In this document: in pieces, positions 1 to 8,523 of the stretch
How positions within the stretch are numbered: position 1 is the first letter of the stretch
Layout: each line of letters opens with the position of its first letter
Assembly (NCBI RefSeq): GCF_041346945.1
Contig: NZ_CP166850.1
Location: 7,672,501 to 7,736,500 of the forward strand
Length of the DNA: 64,000 nt
Origin: Amycolatopsis sp. cg9
Lineage (GTDB): Bacteria > Actinomycetota > Actinomycetes > Mycobacteriales > Pseudonocardiaceae
Direction of reading: 5' to 3'
The notes under the pieces: generated by a model
The model's input: the letters and a program-made list of their open reading frames with translations, nothing else
Told to the model about the DNA's origin: nothing
Database searches by the model: none
Translations under genes and position numbers: made by a program

Positions 1-2506
1 GCTCACCCTCGGCGCCGGCCACCACAGCGTCCGCCTGCAGCGGACCGCGGCCGACTCCGGCAACGTCAACGTCGACGCCCTCGCGGCGCTCCCGGCCGGT
101 GCGGCCTTCCCGCCCGCGTCGGCCCGTGCCTACACCGGCTGCCCGGCCGGTGTGAGCTGCGAGGCGGAAGCCGGGCTGCGGACCGGCTCGGCCGTCGTCG
201 CGACCGACCACCCGGGCTACGCCGGGCGCGGCTTCGTCGCCGAGCTGAACCGGGGTTCGGCGCTGACGCAGCGGATCACCGACGTCGCCACCGCCGGCAC
301 GTACCTGCTGCACGTGCGGTACGCCAACGGCACCGGCGGCGACGGGCGCCACGAGACGCGCACCGCGTCCGTCGCGGCGAACGGCGTCACCCGCACGCTG
401 AGCCTCCCGGTCACCGACAGCTGGGACGCGTGGAAGAGCGCTTCGGTCCCGGTCGACCTGAAGGCCGGCGCGAACGACGTCGTGCTCGGCTGCCCCGACG
501 ACGCCAGCTGCCACGTCAACATCGACACCGTCGCGGTCACGGCGTCGGGCGCGGCCGCCCCGCAGCCGCACCTCGCGCTCGGCGGGTACCGGCGCGGCCT
601 CGACGGCGTGAACGGCGACAACGGCACGCCGTCGCTCACCGAAGGGCTCTTGCACCAGGACGGCTGGTACCTGCTCGACGACAGCCCTTCGGCCTGGTAC
701 GACACCGCCACCCGCAAGGTCACGCAGCGACCGTCGCACGGCGGGAGCCCGTACCAGGACGGCTACGTCTTCACCTTCGGGCACGACTACAAGGCCGGGC
801 TCCGCGACCTCGCGACCCTGACCGGGCCGCCCGAGCTGCTGCCGCGCTGGGCGTACGGCGTCTGGTACTCGGAGTACATCGACCGCACCGCGGCCGACTA
901 CCGCGACACGATCCTGCCGCGCTTCCGCAGCGAGGGCGTGCCCCTCGACGTGCTCGTCACCGACACCGACTTCAAGGCGCCCGACACCTGGAACGGCTGG
1001 CAGATCGACACGGACAAGTTCCCCGACCCGGCGGGCTTCTTCGCGTGGTCGAAGGCCCAGGGCCTGCACAACACCCTGAACACCCACCCGAGCATCATGG
1101 GCTCGGACCCGCAGTTCGCCCGCGCGCAGGCGACGGCGAAGGGCAAGCTGGCCAAGTCCGGCTGCGGCACCGACTGCTACGTCTTCGACTGGGGCGACCC
1201 CGACCAGCTGACGGCCTACCTCGACCTGCACGCCGGGATGATGCGGCAGGGCAACGACTTCTGGTGGCTGGACTGGTGCTGCGACGGGTCGAAGTCGAGC
1301 CTGCCGGGCGTCACCCCGGACGCGTGGATCAACCAGCAGTACGCCGACCTGGCCGCCCCGGCGACCGGCCGCGGCTTCGTCACCTCGCGGGCCTACGGCT
1401 CGCTGCAGGCCGGTGGCTACGGCGGCCCGATCGGGCTGTCGACGGGACCGTGGGCGGACAAGCGCAGCACGCTGCACTTCACCGGTGACACGTCCTCGAC
1501 GTGGGGCACGCTGCGGATGGAGGTCGGGATCACCCCGGCCGAGTCGGCCGCGACGGGGATGTCGGCGATCAGCCACGACATCGGCGGGCACAACGACACG
1601 ACCGGCCTGCGTGGCAGCGAGACCTACACCTCGGGCGGGCAGCAGCGGCAGACGGCCAAGCTGCCCGACGACATGTACGCGCGCTGGGTGCAGCTCGGCA
1701 CGTTCCAGCCGATCGACCGCCTGCACAGCAACCACAGCGACCGGCTCCCGTGGCAGTACGGCGACGCGGCGAAGGCGTCGGCGACGAAGTTCCTGAACCT
1801 GCGGGAAAACCTGGTGCCCTACACCTACACGCTGGCCCAGGAGGCCGCGACGACGGGAGTTCCCGTGGTGCGGCCGACGTACCTGGAGTACCCGGACGAG
1901 CCGGCCGCCTACGCGGCGGCCTCGAGCGAGTACTTCTACGGGCCGGACCTGCTGGTGGCGCCGGTGACCACGCCGGGGACGTCGGCGACGACACCGGTCT
2001 GGTTCCCGCCGGGGCAGTGGACGGACTACTTCAGCGGCAAGACCTACGCGGGCGGGACGACCCAGCAGGTCACTTCGGACCTCGGCACGATGCCGGTGTT
2101 CCTGCGCGGTGGCGGCATCACCGCGACCCGGACGGCGGATGTGCCCGACGACGTCCAGAGCCCGCTGGACAAGGTGACGGTGACGGTCGCGCCGGGCGGC
2201 TCCGGGTCCTTCTCGCTGTACGAGGACAACGGGACTTCGTCGGCGCAGAGCTCGACCACGAAGATCACCTACGCCGAGCGCGGCGGGTCGCGGACGGTGA
2301 CGGTGGCGCCGCCGCAGGGCCGGTACCGGGTCGCGGACCGCGAGTGGACGGTGAAGTTCCTCGGCGTTCCCGCGGCTCCCAGCCGGGTGAAGGTCGGTGG
2401 CGGGTGGGCCCCGGCGTCGGCGTGGAGCTGGGACGCGGCCACGCAGACGTTGACGGTGAAAGCCCCGGCCCGCCCGGGCCGGGCCCCGGTCACCGTGTCG
2501 TACTGA
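1..2506 (+). CDS. GH31 alpha-glycosidase, 5'-truncated by window edge
   Basis: The reading frame is already open at base 2, before the first internal GTG at 152, so the N-terminus and any signal peptide lie outside the window. The first ~130 visible residues look like carbohydrate-binding (CBM6/35-like) modules, with NVNVDAL/NIDTVAV patterns ending each beta-sandwich. The rest is a GH31 barrel: a DTDF motif, the WWLDW segment that should hold the catalytic aspartate, FTGDTSSTW with the acid/base aspartate, and SHDIGGH. A C-terminal beta region with YEDNG follows. Family members are retaining alpha-glucosidases, alpha-xylosidases or transglycosylases acting outside the cell; substrate cannot be read from sequence. 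It converges on the DUF305-like gene, with a perfect hairpin between the two stops. Confidence 0.88.
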   Translation, partial: LTLGAGHHSVRLQRTAADSGNVNVDALAALPAGAAFPPASARAYTGCPAGVSCEAEAGLRTGSAVVATDHPGYAGRGFVAELNRGSALTQRITDVATAGTYLLHVRYANGTGGDGRHETRTASVAANGVTRTLSLPVTDSWDAWKSASVPVDLKAGANDVVLGCPDDASCHVNIDTVAVTASGAAAPQPHLALGGYRRGLDGVNGDNGTPSLTEGLLHQDGWYLLDDSPSAWYDTATRKVTQRPSHGGSPYQDGYVFTFGHDYKAGLRDLATLTGPPELLPRWAYGVWYSEYIDRTAADYRDTILPRFRSEGVPLDVLVTDTDFKAPDTWNGWQIDTDKFPDPAGFFAWSKAQGLHNTLNTHPSIMGSDPQFARAQATAKGKLAKSGCGTDCYVFDWGDPDQLTAYLDLHAGMMRQGNDFWWLDWCCDGSKSSLPGVTPDAWINQQYADLAAPATGRGFVTSRAYGSLQAGGYGGPIGLSTGPWADKRSTLHFTGDTSSTWGTLRMEVGITPAESAATGMSAISHDIGGHNDTTGLRGSETYTSGGQQRQTAKLPDDMYARWVQLGTFQPIDRLHSNHSDRLPWQYGDAAKASATKFLNLRENLVPYTYTLAQEAATTGVPVVRPTYLEYPDEPAAYAAASSEYFYGPDLLVAPVTTPGTSATTPVWFPPGQWTDYFSGKTYAGGTTQQVTSDLGTMPVFLRGGGITATRTADVPDDVQSPLDKVTVTVAPGGSGSFSLYEDNGTSSAQSSTTKITYAERGGSRTVTVAPPQGRYRVADREWTVKFLGVPAAPSRVKVGGGWAPASAWSWDAATQTLTVKAPARPGRAPVTVSY

Positions 2507-2543
2507 GCCTCCGGCGGGCTGAAGGGGACGTTCCTCTCGTCTG

Positions 2544-2600
2544 GTGAGCTGAAGGGGACTTTCCTCGCATGTGATGCGAGGAAAGTCCCCTTCAGCTCAC
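2544..2600. repeat. 27-bp perfect inverted repeat between convergent genes
   Basis: Arms at 2544-2570 and 2574-2600 are perfect reverse complements around a 3-base loop. The core reads GAAGGGGACTTTCCTCGCAT. A diverged partial copy (GAAGGGGACGTTCCTC) lies just upstream at 2521-2536. The right arm runs four bases into the end of the next gene (stop at 2597). It probably ends transcription from both sides, but it lacks a U-tract and looks like a dispersed intergenic palindrome rather than a classical terminator. Confidence 0.8.
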
Positions 2601-3136
2601 TTCGGCAGCAGCGCGGTTTCGCGGGTTCCTTCGGCGCTCAGTTCCCCGGCGAGCGCCCGGGTCTCCGGGTCGGCGCCGGAGGTCTGCTCGCCCCGGGCGA
2701 GCACGACGACCTGTGCCGCGTTCGCCCGCAGCAGCGCGATCAGGCGCCGGTCGAACTCGGGGCCGGTGTCGGTGCGCAACGCCGCCAGGTCGGCCGGCGT
2801 GACCATGCCCGGCATCCGATGTCCACTGTGGACGTCGGCGTCCGGCAGCCCCGCGCGGTCGCGCACCGCCTCCAGCCGCGTCAGCAGGCGTTCCGACGGC
2901 GCCACCACGGCGTTCGCCGCCGCTCGCACCGCCGCGCTCCCGGCCCGCTCCGGGGCGAGCCGGGCCGCGGTGAGCGCGTTCGACGTCATCGGCACCACGA
3001 GCTGCAGCCAGGCCACGTCCGTCGGGTTGAAGGCGGTGGTGGCCGGACTGATGGCCGGCCCGGGGGCGGGGCCGGTGGTGGCGCACCCGCCCATGGTCAG
3101 CACCACCACCGCCGCCCCCAGGGCCAGCCCCCTCAC
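2597..3136 (-). CDS. DUF305-like lipoprotein
   Basis: A 179-residue protein with a lipobox (LTMGGC) after a short hydrophobic stretch, so it is probably lipid-anchored outside the membrane. The rest matches the layout of DUF305 helical proteins, including the conserved MPGM turn followed by a helix. The two His-His pairs that typify DUF305 metal-binding helices are missing: the corresponding segments read PMTSNA and RANAAQ. GTG is the chosen start because it overlaps the stop of the upstream DUF1996 gene (GTGA) and leaves a normal-length signal peptide. It is translationally coupled to that gene. A degenerate, possibly non-metal-binding member is my inference. Confidence 0.7.
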   Translation of the reverse strand: MRGLALGAAVVVLTMGGCATTGPAPGPAISPATTAFNPTDVAWLQLVVPMTSNALTAARLAPERAGSAAVRAAANAVVAPSERLLTRLEAVRDRAGLPDADVHSGHRMPGMVTPADLAALRTDTGPEFDRRLIALLRANAAQVVVLARGEQTSGADPETRALAGELSAEGTRETALLPK

Positions 3137-4065
3137 GGGCGGCCGGGCAGCCGGTAGTTCGGCCCGAGCACGGTGCCGCGGTCGGGTTTGTACAGGTCGA
3201 ACCCGCGCGGGTCGCACTGCAGCCCGCCGTTGATGCAGTGGGTCACCAGTGCGGCCAGGGTTTGCGGGTCCCACGCATTGAAGAAGTCGTAGTGCCACGA
3301 GTACCCGCGCCCGCTGGCCAGGTGCACCCCGGACATGTTCCCGCTGACCGGGAACGCCATCTTGAACTCCAGCATCGGCACCGCCACCGGGTGGTCGGCG
3401 GGGCACGTCAGCGTGGCCCGGTCCGGGTACGCCATGTGGCTCTTGTGGTCGGCCGAGTCGAGGTGGACGCCGTCCCAGCAGCTCGGCGCCTGGTAGCGGA
3501 TGTTGAGCTGGCTGCCGGCGACGCAGTTCACCGGGATGTCCCAGTTGTGGAAGCTGTCGCCGCACTCCCAGCCCTCGATCGCGCCGGGGGCGTGCTGGAA
3601 CTCGTCCTGCGTCGCGGTGACGCTGCCGGCGACGTACCGCAGCCCGGGCGGGAACGGCACCACCTTCGGGTAGTCGAGGATGCCCGACTTGTAGTAGACG
3701 ACCTGCGCGAAGTTCGGCAGCACGACGTCGTTCCCGTTGAGCACGGTCGGGAACCAGTACGCGGACAGGTCGTCCGGGGCCAGGCAGGTCGTGTTCCCGA
3801 CGCCCGCGGCCTGCAGCGACTGCAGGGTCGTGGCCGCGTTGGTGGTCTTGTTGCCGAGGAACGTGTGGTCGTGCGAGGCGCCGGGCAGGCCCGGGAAGAC
3901 GATCGGGTCGTCCGGCTGGTGGTGGCTGGGGGAGCAGTTGACCTGGAACTCGTGGTGGGTCACCAGGTCGTCGGCTCCGGCGGGCGACCAGGTGGCCGCG
4001 GTCAGGAAGGCGCCTGCCAGCACGGTGGCGGCGGTGCAGGCGAGGAGCGCGGCTTTCGTTGCCAA
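3133..4065 (-). CDS. Secreted DUF1996 domain protein
   Basis: About 310 residues. The mature part is one DUF1996 domain, recognised by the HDHTFLGN and paired-Cys patterns, HHEFQVNCSPSHH near the N-terminus, and several conserved Trp/Cys positions (WECGDSFHNWD). The biochemical role of the family is not established; it is secreted and often found in polysaccharide-degrading actinomycetes and fungi. I chose the TTG start at 4065 because GGAGG lies four bases upstream and it gives a clean signal peptide ending at PAGA; an ATG 19 codons further up lies in the promoter/operator region. It is divergent from the glycosidase at 4281 and shares its operator motif. Confidence 0.8.
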   Translation of the reverse strand: MATKAALLACTAATVLAGAFLTAATWSPAGADDLVTHHEFQVNCSPSHHQPDDPIVFPGLPGASHDHTFLGNKTTNAATTLQSLQAAGVGNTTCLAPDDLSAYWFPTVLNGNDVVLPNFAQVVYYKSGILDYPKVVPFPPGLRYVAGSVTATQDEFQHAPGAIEGWECGDSFHNWDIPVNCVAGSQLNIRYQAPSCWDGVHLDSADHKSHMAYPDRATLTCPADHPVAVPMLEFKMAFPVSGNMSGVHLASGRGYSWHYDFFNAWDPQTLAALVTHCINGGLQCDPRGFDLYKPDRGTVLGPNYRLPGRP

Positions 4066-4094
4066 GGGTCCTCCACGGTGAGGTGCCAAGGATG

Positions 4095-4108
4095 GGAGAG
4101 CGCTCTCC
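4095..4108. promoter_or_regulatory. Palindromic operator GGAGAGCGCTCTCC, copy 1
   Basis: A perfect 14-base palindrome just downstream of the predicted DUF1996 -10 box, so a bound repressor would block transcription start. The GAGCGCTC core resembles LacI-family sugar-regulator sites of actinomycetes (the CebR/CelR type). An identical copy sits at 4235. No obvious cognate regulator lies beside it. Confidence 0.75.
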
Positions 4109-4111
4109 AAG

Positions 4112-4141
4112 AGCATGCGCACCGGGGTGCCACCGTGTCAA
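4112..4141 (-). promoter_or_regulatory. Promoter for the DUF1996/DUF305-like operon
   Basis: On the minus strand TTGACA (4136-4141) and CATGCT (4112-4117) are separated by 18 bases. The operator at 4095-4108 begins three bases after the -10 box. Confidence 0.55.
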
Positions 4142-4234
4142 GGAGCACCCGGATACCGTGGCGGGAAGGCATTGTCCGATTCGAGACGGGATCCTTGACA
4201 ACGCGGGCCGCGGTGCCGAACCATCGATCGCGCC

Positions 4235-4248
4235 GGAGAGCGCTCTCC
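4235..4248. promoter_or_regulatory. Palindromic operator GGAGAGCGCTCTCC, copy 2
   Basis: Identical to the site at 4095-4108, and like it followed by AA. It sits 32 bases before the GTG start of the glycosidase at 4281. A TTGACA box is present at 4195-4200, with only a weak -10 candidate (AACCAT, 4219-4224). The shared operator implies co-regulation of the two divergent units. Confidence 0.75.
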
Positions 4249-4280
4249 AACCTCCGTCCCCTTGTCGTACGGGAGTCATC

Positions 4281-6407
4281 GTGGACCTACCGTCGCTCCG
4301 CCGCGCCGTCCCGGCGCTGGTGGCCCTGCTGGTGCTGGGGTTGCTCGCCGGCCCCGCCCCGGCGCACGCCGCCACCCTGCTTTCCCAAAGCAGACCGGTG
4401 ACCGCGTCCAGTGCCGAAGGCGCGGGCACCCCGGCGTCGGCGGCCGTCGACGGCGACCCGGGCACGCGCTGGGCGAGCGCCTGGAGCGACCCGCAGTGGC
4501 TGCAGGTCGACCTCGGCGCGCCCGCCGACATCAGCCAGGTCACCCTGAACTGGGAGGCCGCCTACGCGACTGCATACGAAATCCAGATTTCCGACAACGC
4601 CGCGAATTGGCAGACTGTATACAGTACGACCACGGCGGTCGGTGGTCTGCAGAATCTCGCGGTCACCGGGCACGGCCGTTACGTCCGCCTCTACGGCACG
4701 CACCGCGCCGGCGGCTACGGCTATTCGCTGTGGGAGTTCCAGGTCAGCGGCACCCCGGGGACGCAGAGCGGACCCGGCGTCACGCGGGTGACCGGCGCGC
4801 AGGGCAACTGGCAGCTGACGGTCGACGGTATGCCGTGGACGGTGAAGGGGCTGACCTGGGGGCCGCCGGTCAGCGAAGCGGCGACGCGGATGCCGGAGCT
4901 GCACGCGATCGGCGTCAACACCGTCCGGACCTGGGGTACCGACGGCACTTCGCAGCCGTTGCTCGACGCCGCCGCGGCCAACGGCATCAAGGTGGTCAGC
5001 GGCTTCTGGCTGCAACCCGGCGGCGGTCCGGGCAGCGGCGGCTGCGTCGACTACACCACCGACACGAGCTACAAGAACACGATGCTCGCCGAAATCCAGA
5101 AGTGGGTTACTGCATACAAAGCACACCCGGGCGTGCTGCTGTGGAACGTCGGCAACGAGTCGATCCTCGGGATGCAGAACTGCTACTCCGGCACGCTGCT
5201 GGAGCAGAACCGGATCGCCTACACGCGGTTCGTCGACCAGGCGGCGCAGGCCATCCACGCGATCGACGCGAACCACCCGGTCACTTCGACCGACGCGTGG
5301 ACCGGCGCCTGGCCGTACTACAAGGCGTATGCGCCGAACCTCGACCTGTACTCCGTGAACTCCTACGCCCAGGTGTGCCAGGTCAAGCAGGACTGGCTGG
5401 CCGGCGGCTACACGAAGCCGTACCTCATCACCGAGACCGGGCCGGCCGGCGAGTGGGAGGTGCCGAACGACGTCAACGGCGTACCCACCGAGCCGACCGA
5501 CCAGCAGAAGCGCGACGGCTACGCCAACGCCTGGAACTGCGTGCTGGCCCACCCGGGCGTGGCACTCGGCGCGACGCTCTTCCACTACGGCACCGAAGGC
5601 GACTTCGGCGGCGTCTGGTTCAACATCACCACCGGAAACGAGAAGCGGCTGTCCTGGTACGCCGTCCGCAGGCTCTACAGTGGACAGACCGCGGGCAACA
5701 CGCCGCCGGTGATCTCGTCGATGAACTTGAGCCGCACCACCGACGTCCCGGCGGGCGGCACGTTCACCCTGACCGCGGCGGTGTCCGATCCGGACGGTGA
5801 CCCGATCGGCTACACCATGGGGTACAACAGCAAGTACATCAACAACGCGTCCGGGCTGATCCCCGCGCAGTTCACCGGGAACGGGACGTTCACCGTCACC
5901 GCGCCGCAGCAGCTCGGCGTCTGGAAGATCTACCTGTACGCCCGGGACGGCCACGGCAACGTCGGCATCGAAACGCGCTCGCTGCGCGTGGTCGCACCGC
6001 CGGTGCCGGGCACGAACCTCGCCCGCGGCGCGGTGACGACGGCCTCGACGTACCAGGCCGACGGTCCCGGCGCGCCGTACCCGCCGCAGGCCGCGACCGA
6101 CGGCAACCCGGCGACCCGCTGGGCGAGCGCCTGGGCCGACCCGCAGTGGCTGCAGGTCGACCTCGGCCGGAGCCAGGCGTTCGACCACGTCCAGCTGGTC
6201 TGGGAGGCGGCGTTCGGGAAGGCCTACGAAATCCAGGTCAGCGACGACGCGGCGAACTGGCGGCCGGTGTACGCGACGACGGCCGGGGACGGCGGCGCCG
6301 ACGACCTCGCGGTCGCGGCCACCGCGCGCTACGTCCGCGTGCACGCCACCCAGCGCGGCACCGGGTACGGCTACTCGCTCTACGAGTTCGGCGTCTACCG
6401 GTCGTGA
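4281..6407 (+). CDS. Secreted F5/8C-glycosidase-F5/8C protein
   Basis: 708 residues. A signal peptide ends at AHA (about residue 30). An F5/8-type C (discoidin/CBM32) domain (~33-155), a GH2/GH5-like TIM barrel (~160-475), an Ig-like linker (~475-575, SDPDGDPIGY) and a second F5/8C domain (~580-708) follow. Clan-A catalytic glutamates are visible: E293 in NVGNES (acid/base) and E385 in ITETGPAG (nucleophile). The two discoidin domains share near-identical DNA around WASAW-DPQWLQVDLG, an internal duplication. GTG start chosen for the GGGAG five bases upstream and the signal peptide. It probably cleaves and binds an extracellular polysaccharide; substrate unknown. Several Thr-Ala/Val-Tyr triplets use unusually AT-rich codons. 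Confidence 0.85.
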   Translation: MDLPSLRRAVPALVALLVLGLLAGPAPAHAATLLSQSRPVTASSAEGAGTPASAAVDGDPGTRWASAWSDPQWLQVDLGAPADISQVTLNWEAAYATAYEIQISDNAANWQTVYSTTTAVGGLQNLAVTGHGRYVRLYGTHRAGGYGYSLWEFQVSGTPGTQSGPGVTRVTGAQGNWQLTVDGMPWTVKGLTWGPPVSEAATRMPELHAIGVNTVRTWGTDGTSQPLLDAAAANGIKVVSGFWLQPGGGPGSGGCVDYTTDTSYKNTMLAEIQKWVTAYKAHPGVLLWNVGNESILGMQNCYSGTLLEQNRIAYTRFVDQAAQAIHAIDANHPVTSTDAWTGAWPYYKAYAPNLDLYSVNSYAQVCQVKQDWLAGGYTKPYLITETGPAGEWEVPNDVNGVPTEPTDQQKRDGYANAWNCVLAHPGVALGATLFHYGTEGDFGGVWFNITTGNEKRLSWYAVRRLYSGQTAGNTPPVISSMNLSRTTDVPAGGTFTLTAAVSDPDGDPIGYTMGYNSKYINNASGLIPAQFTGNGTFTVTAPQQLGVWKIYLYARDGHGNVGIETRSLRVVAPPVPGTNLARGAVTTASTYQADGPGAPYPPQAATDGNPATRWASAWADPQWLQVDLGRSQAFDHVQLVWEAAFGKAYEIQVSDDAANWRPVYATTAGDGGADDLAVAATARYVRVHATQRGTGYGYSLYEFGVYRS

Positions 6408-6416
6408 CCCGCCGCG

Positions 6417-6767
6417 TCAGGCCGGGATCAGGCAGAAGAGGTGCCCCTCGGGATCGGCGAGCACCACCCAGTCGGTGCCGCCCGGCTGGAAGTCCGGCCG
6501 GGTGGCACCGAGACCTTCGAACTCGGCGATCGCGGCTTCGAGGTCGCCGACGGTGAGGTCGAGGTGCGCGTGCTTCGCCGCGTCCGGCCAGCCCGGGCCG
6601 CGGTAGCCCTCGACGCGCTGGAAGGCGAGCCCGACCGGGCCGCCGCCGAGCTGGGCGGAGTCCGCGTCCTGGTGCGTCACCTCCTGGCCGAGGGCCTTGG
6701 CGTAGAAGGCGGCGAGCGCGGCGGGGTCGGCGCAGTCGAGGACGACGGTGGTGAGTTCGGCGGGCAT
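6417..6767 (-). CDS. VOC (glyoxalase-like) family protein
   Basis: A 116-residue single-domain protein with two beta-alpha-beta-beta-beta halves. It opens with TTVVLDCADPAALAAFY and ends with VVLADPEGHLFCLIPA, typical of the glyoxalase/bleomycin-resistance/dioxygenase superfamily. Members bind a metal and act on varied small molecules, so no substrate is offered. GGAG eight bases before the ATG supports the start. It is divergent from the damaged AraC regulator at 6875, which may once have controlled it. Confidence 0.85.
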   Translation of the reverse strand: MPAELTTVVLDCADPAALAAFYAKALGQEVTHQDADSAQLGGGPVGLAFQRVEGYRGPGWPDAAKHAHLDLTVGDLEAAIAEFEGLGATRPDFQPGGTDWVVLADPEGHLFCLIPA

Positions 6768-6874
6768 GGGGTGGCTCCTTTCGTCGTGCGGGAGCCTGCC
6801 CGCCGGACCGGGGCGCGGTCTTGAAGATCTTTGCGGGCCGGAAAACGTCGTACCCCCGGCGTACCGTCCGGGCC

Positions 6875-7653
6875 GTGCGTGAAGCAGTCGAAGTCGTGGC
6901 CCGCCCCGGGTACGCGGTGAGCGTGGTGGAGTGCGCCGACGACCACACCGGGTGGTCGCCGGCCGAAGTGTCGTCGGCGTACCGGATGGTGCTCGTCCGG
7001 CGTGGCCGGTTCCGCCGCCGTGCCGGGGGAGTGGTGGCGGACGCCGACCGCACGGTGGCCTACCTCGCTTCGCCCGGCGACGAAGAGTGCTTCGCGCACC
7101 CGGCGGGCGTGACAGCTGCACGTCGGTGCGGTTCGGTTCCGGGTTGTGGTTCCGCCTGGCGGGCGATCGTCCGGTGCGTTCGCCGGTGTACGTCGACGGC
7201 GCGCTGGAGCTGGCCCACCGCCGGGCCGTCGCGTCGGCGGCCGACCCGGATTACGCGCTGGCGGAAGAGCTGCTGGTCCTGGCGGGCCGGGCGGTCACCC
7301 GGGCGGTGGCCGGTCCGGCGCCGGCGGACGACCGCGAGCTGGTAGCGCGGGCTCGGGAGGCGATCGGAGCCGATGATCCGGCGGCGGGCGGGCTCTTCTC
7401 GCTGGCCGAGGCGCTGGGGGTGTCGCCGTACCGGTTGAGCCGCGCGTTCCCGCGCGAGCTGGGGGTTTCGGTGACGCGGTACCGCAACCGGGTCCGCGTC
7501 GGCCGGGCGCTCGACCGGCTGGCGGCGGGGGAGCGGGAACTGGCGGTGCTGGCCGCGGATCTCGGGTTCGCCGACCAGGCCCACTTGACGCGCACGGTCC
7601 GCGAGCACACCGGCGTGACGCCGGGGGTGATGCGCCGGCTTCTGGCTGACTAG
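6875..7653 (+). pseudogene. AraC-family regulator, frameshifted
   Basis: Two frames together encode one AraC-type regulator. The N-terminal sensor half (starting VREAVEVVARPG and running to about FAHPAG) is in one frame, and the rest (DSCTSVRFGSG onward, ending with two AraC HTH motifs) is in another. The switch falls at about 7105-7112, near CGGGCGTGACAGC; one extra or missing base would restore the protein. The C-terminal half keeps a full HTH pair (FSLAEALGVSPYRLSRAF and LAADLGFADQAHLTRTVREHTG). Either a recent inactivation or a sequencing error. A GTG at 6875 is the assumed start, with no strong ribosome site. Confidence 0.75.
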
Positions 7654-7951
7654 GCGAGGAAACGCGGGCCGTCCGCTCGTACGCGGACTGCCCGCGTCTT
7701 CCGGTTGTACGTCCGGACCCCGCCGAACTGGGTGGTCAGGTGTCTGGGGCTCGACGGCGCCGTCCCGCGCCCGGCGGTGCCGGTCCGGCGCGGGCTCGGT
7801 TCGCGCGGACGTGGCCTCGAGGGCTGTCATGCTCGCGCGAACCTGGGCACCCGGCCGGCAAGGATCGCGCGGCGGGCACGGAGTTAGGCGCGTGGTCACC
7901 CCCAGCGGCCACGTGAGTCACCCCGTGGCCGCAGCGCCACCCCGGGTTCTG
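7654..7951. other. Intergenic stretch without recognisable gene
   Basis: Between the AraC remnant and the XRE module. Short frames on both strands have no family resemblance or ribosome site. Nothing else is recognised until the repeated sites that begin at 7952. Confidence 0.5.
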
Positions 7952-8024
7952 TGTCATGTTTCCGAAACACCGAACGGGAGTATCGTAGTCTTTCCGGGAC
8001 AGGCTGTGTCAAGTTTTCGGGACA
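7952..8024. promoter_or_regulatory. Repeated operator-like sites upstream of XRE gene
   Basis: Two 18-base elements fit TGTCA-W-GTTT-Y-CG-R-R-ACA: TGTCATGTTTCCGAAACA at 7952-7969 and TGTCAAGTTTTCGGGACA at 8007-8024. A partial copy (GTCTTTCCGGGACA, about 7988-8001) lies between them and a half-site (TGTCACGTTT, 8039-8048) after them. Each ends in ACA and begins with TGT, giving loose dyad symmetry. They lie immediately before the XRE gene and are likely its own binding sites. Confidence 0.6.
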
Positions 8025-8066
8025 GCTAGGCTGACGGGTGTCACGTTTCACGGCTGAGGGTGGTGT

Positions 8067-8504
8067 GTGGTGAGCGAGCAGCGCAGTTTCGCCGAACGGC
8101 TGGCGCAGTTGATCGCGACCGTGCACCCGCCGGACCGCAAGCCGTACTCCTACCGGGAGATCGCGACCGGCGTCGCCGAGCAGACCGGCGTCTCGATGTC
8201 CGCGACGCACGTGCAGCAGCTGGCCGTCGGCGCGCGCAAGGACCCCAAGCGCTCGCACATCCAGGCGCTCGCGCAGTTCTTCGGCGTGCCCGTCACGTAC
8301 TTCTTCGACGACGAGGTCGCCGGCGAGGTCGACAAGCAGGTCGAGGACGTCGTGGCCTGGCGGGACACCGAGGCGCGGCACCTGGCGCAGCGGGCGATGC
8401 GGCTGTCCCCGCGCGACCGCGAAACCGTGACCGCCCTGCTCGACCAGCTCAGCAGCTACGACGAAACCCGGCGCCGCGAGGGACGGCGCCGGAAGCCCGA
8501 GTGA
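8067..8504 (+). CDS. XRE-family transcriptional regulator
   Basis: 145 residues. The N-terminal half is a Cro/CI-type HTH (YREIATGVAEQTG ... SATHVQQLAVGARKDPKRSHIQALAQFFGVPVTYFF), a layout common in actinobacterial XRE regulators paired with ImmA/IrrE peptidases. The C-terminal third is charged and helical, ending RRREGRRRKPE. Two GTG codons, at 8067 and 8070, are possible starts after GAGGG. It is first of three co-directional genes (XRE, metallopeptidase, membrane protein). The repeated sites upstream suggest autoregulation. Cleavage by the neighbouring peptidase would fit the ImmR/ImmA model but is inference. Confidence 0.85.
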   Translation: MVSEQRSFAERLAQLIATVHPPDRKPYSYREIATGVAEQTGVSMSATHVQQLAVGARKDPKRSHIQALAQFFGVPVTYFFDDEVAGEVDKQVEDVVAWRDTEARHLAQRAMRLSPRDRETVTALLDQLSSYDETRRREGRRRKPE

Positions 8505-8523
8505 GGCGCGGCGGTCGGTTACG

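Noticed and set aside
2597..4543. 648-residue minus-strand protein ending in the DUF305-like part
   Set aside because: Upstream part is a shadow of the DUF1996 gene and the promoter region; the GTG at 3136 overlapping the DUF1996 stop is the real start.
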